Assembly (NCBI GenBank): GCA_023426345.1
Contig: JAFAAX010000083.1
Span: forward strand, 1 to 14,868
Length of the DNA: 14,868 nucleotides
Source of the DNA: Actinomycetes bacterium
GTDB taxonomy: Bacteria; Actinomycetota; Actinomycetes; Actinomycetales; Actinomycetaceae
Direction: 5' to 3'
Shown here: positions 13,691-14,868 of the stretch, piece by piece
Layout of the letters: each line of letters starts with the position of its first letter
How positions within the stretch are numbered: position 1 is the stretch's first letter
Made by a program: the position numbers and the translations under genes
The notes under the pieces: generated by a model
Databases searched by the model: none
Seen by the model: only the letters and a program-made list of their open reading frames with translations
Told to the model about the DNA's origin: nothing

Positions 13691-13702
13691 GGCAACAGGT
13701 TA
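13691..13702 (-). promoter_or_regulatory. Leaderless promoter -10 of the HTH_42 gene
   Basis: On the minus strand TAACCT (13702-13697) is followed by GTTGCC and the ATG start; no ribosome-binding site is present. Confidence 0.55.
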
Positions 13703-13916
13703 TCGGTCGCAGTGACGGGACCGGGCTTGTTGATCCCGGCAACCGACGGACCGTGGTTCGGAGTTGTGAAGAGCCCGAAGCGACCAGCGCACGGGCGCTC
13801 GACGAGTCCTCCAGGTCCTGAGGGTGAGAGACGCCACCGCTGCACGGCCGCCGCTGGTTCGCCAAGGGGAGCGCTCGCCCGCTACCATGGGCGGGCACGT
13901 GTGATCCACGTGCTCC

Positions 13917-14001
13917 GGAGGATTCGCCTAGTGGCCTATGGCGCACGCTTGGAAAGCGTGTTGGGTGCAAGCCCTCGGGGGTTCGAATCCCCCATCCTCC
14001 G
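13917..14001 (+). tRNA. tRNA-Ser (anticodon GGA)
   Basis: An 85-base cloverleaf: acceptor stem GGAGGAT (13917-13923) with ATCCTCC (13994-14000), discriminator G14001, anticodon stem CACGC/GCGTG around loop TTGGAAA with anticodon GGA at 13951-13953, a long variable arm (class II, GGG/CCC stem), and T arm GGGGG-TTCGAAT-CCCCC. The long variable arm and discriminator G both fit serine. The 3' CCA is not encoded. It reads UCC and UCU codons. Confidence 0.97.
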
Positions 14002-14013
14002 CTCAGAATCGGC

Positions 14014-14210
14014 GCAGGTCGCAGCCTGTTTCGAGAGGCCCATTCGATGACGTGTCAATGCGTCCGTCGGCGTCTCGCCCTTGCGGCCACCCCGGGAGCA
14101 TGCACAGCTGTGACATGGGCCTGCCATGAGTGACGACTCGGCCACGAGTGCATGGTTCGCCAGTCAACCCCAGGCATTATCAGTGCAGGTCGCAGGGTTT
14201 TCGCGAGACG
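14014..14210. repeat. Imperfect direct repeat downstream of tRNA-Ser
   Basis: GCAGGTCGCAG occurs exactly at 14014-14024 and 14185-14195, and the similarity continues through a TTTCG-GAG segment for about 25 bases in all. The 246-bp gap between tRNA-Ser and the next gene holds these copies, two small stem-forming words (CATGG/CCATG near 14115, ACTCG/CGAGT near 14135) and no gene. An attachment-site remnant is possible but no integrase is in view. Confidence 0.5.
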
Positions 14211-14247
14211 GGGATGCGGAGGTGCCAGCACACGCCGCCCGCCGCCC

Positions 14248-14766
14248 TCACCGCGTCGAGTCGGTGCTCCCCTCCGGGCCGTGCCCGTCGGCGGAACCGT
14301 TGTCGGGGCCGGGCTCGTCGTCGTCCGTCGCGGCGTGCGGTCCATCCCCCGCCTCGCCGTCCGGGCGCGGGATCTCGCGGCGCGGCCGCGGCTGGTTCTG
14401 CTCGCGCTCCTCCTCGGCGCGCCGACGGCGGATGTCGCGTTCGAGCTTGAACAGGAAATCGGGGTCGTCGTCGGGAGCCAGCGGCTCGGGCGCGGGCTGC
14501 TGCGACGCGCCGCGCGACGGCCGGTTGAACATCGGCCGCTCCTCGACCAGCTCCCCGTTCTGCCGGGCCTCCGCGCGGGCGACGGCCCGCACCACCAGCC
14601 ACACGATCGCTCCGATCGAGAACGACGGGATCGTGAGCAGCAGGATGATCAGCCACATCATCCGGGGGATCCGCCCAGGCATCTCCTCTTCGGACGTGCG
14701 CGCCCAGTCCGCCAGCGCGAAGACGGTGACGGCGAGCCAGACGATGATGAGGAGTACGCGGACCAC
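14248..14766 (-). CDS. PLDc_N (phospholipase D-like N-terminal domain) membrane protein
   Basis: The product has 172 residues. Two transmembrane helices at about 3-20 and 36-59 flank the loop DWARTSEEEMPGRIPRMMW, which is the PLDc_N (cardiolipin synthase N-terminal) signature; the enzyme domain itself is absent. The rest is cytoplasmic and polar: a linker, a charged helix at about 99-125 (DDDPDFLFKLERDIRRRRAE and on) and a Pro/Asp/Gly-rich tail. This stand-alone form is common in actinobacteria and its role is unknown. GTG14766 is supported by TAGACT 6 bases upstream, the fourth leaderless promoter in the window. The next ATGs are inside the protein and would remove the first helix. Confidence 0.87.
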   Translation of the reverse strand: MVRVLLIIVWLAVTVFALADWARTSEEEMPGRIPRMMWLIILLLTIPSFSIGAIVWLVVRAVARAEARQNGELVEERPMFNRPSRGASQQPAPEPLAPDDDPDFLFKLERDIRRRRAEEEREQNQPRPRREIPRPDGEAGDGPHAATDDDEPGPDNGSADGHGPEGSTDSTR

Positions 14767-14778
14767 CTCCTCAGTCTA
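14767..14778 (-). promoter_or_regulatory. Leaderless promoter -10 of the PLDc_N gene
   Basis: On the minus strand TAGACT (14778-14773) is followed by GAGGAG and the GTG start. GAGGAG lies too close to the GTG to act as a normal ribosome-binding site, so the mRNA probably starts at the GTG. Confidence 0.55.
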
Positions 14779-14849
14779 CCGGGGCCGTCGGCGGACCACC
14801 CGCCGAGTCCTCGGGATCGCAGGAGTCAGCGGGGCGGGGAAGCCCTGGT

Positions 14850-14868
14850 CGATGGACGAGGGCGGCGC
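14850..14868. repeat. Partial copy of the GACGAGGGCG element at the window edge
   Basis: GATGGACGAGGGCGGCGC matches the outer arm of the inverted repeat at 10597-10654 (GACGAGGGCGGCGC, with ATC/GAT flanks). The partner arm, if present, lies beyond the window. Confidence 0.65.

Noticed and set aside
12569..14050. Long plus-strand open frame crossing the HTH_42 gene and tRNA-Ser
   Set aside because: It is antisense to a recognised gene and runs through a tRNA.
13936..14145. Small minus-strand frame containing GDSNPRG
   Set aside because: This peptide is the well-known false translation of a tRNA gene 3' half.

Overview
The window looks like chromosomal DNA from a high-GC actinobacterium, most likely of the Actinomyces/Schaalia type. 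The grounds are the very high GC with G/C-ending codons, an NrdG, a variant-leucine-rich-repeat membrane protein and a PLDc_N membrane protein of actinobacterial style, a tRNA-Ser gene without encoded CCA, and several genes whose -10 hexamer lies only 6-7 nt before the start codon (leaderless mRNAs). The anaerobic ribonucleotide reductase activase points to a facultative or strict anaerobe. The genus is an inference from protein style; no database was searched.

Layout. Left (1-4137, + strand): the 3' part of nrdG, then an LRV/DUF6636-like membrane protein, then transaldolase overlapping by 4 bp a two-module VOC-like protein. A minus-strand pair follows (4149-5719): a glutamine-amidotransferase-fold protein that has lost both its catalytic Cys and His, coupled by an ATGA overlap to a class I-type zinc-binding sirtuin. 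Next come a small DUF4190-like membrane protein (-) and, divergent to it, a UraA-type nucleobase permease (+).

The stretch 7844-8604 has no convincing gene and is the richest in repeats: a terminator-like hairpin, 20-bp and 22-bp tandem duplications, a 19-bp repeat cluster with an 11-bp inverted repeat, and a 7-bp tandem repeat. It ends at the terminator of a LytR_C-domain membrane protein (-), which is divergent from an acyl-CoA-dehydrogenase-family flavoprotein (+).

Right (10689-14868): a lipoprotein gene interrupted by a single in-frame TAG just after the lipobox, a HigBA-like toxin-antitoxin pair in visibly lower-GC DNA, an AlkZ/HTH_42-family protein, tRNA-Ser(GGA), and a PLDc_N-domain membrane protein at the edge.

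Most genes are housekeeping or membrane functions, with little pathway clustering. The two tight pairs (transaldolase + VOC protein; dead GATase + sirtuin) and the toxin-antitoxin pair are the functional units visible. A GC-rich element containing GACGAGGGCG recurs between genes and is the best candidate for a genome-wide repeat. I did not find a clear new defence or biosynthetic system. The most unusual items are the GATase pseudoenzyme coupled to the sirtuin and the repeat cluster around 8211-8299.
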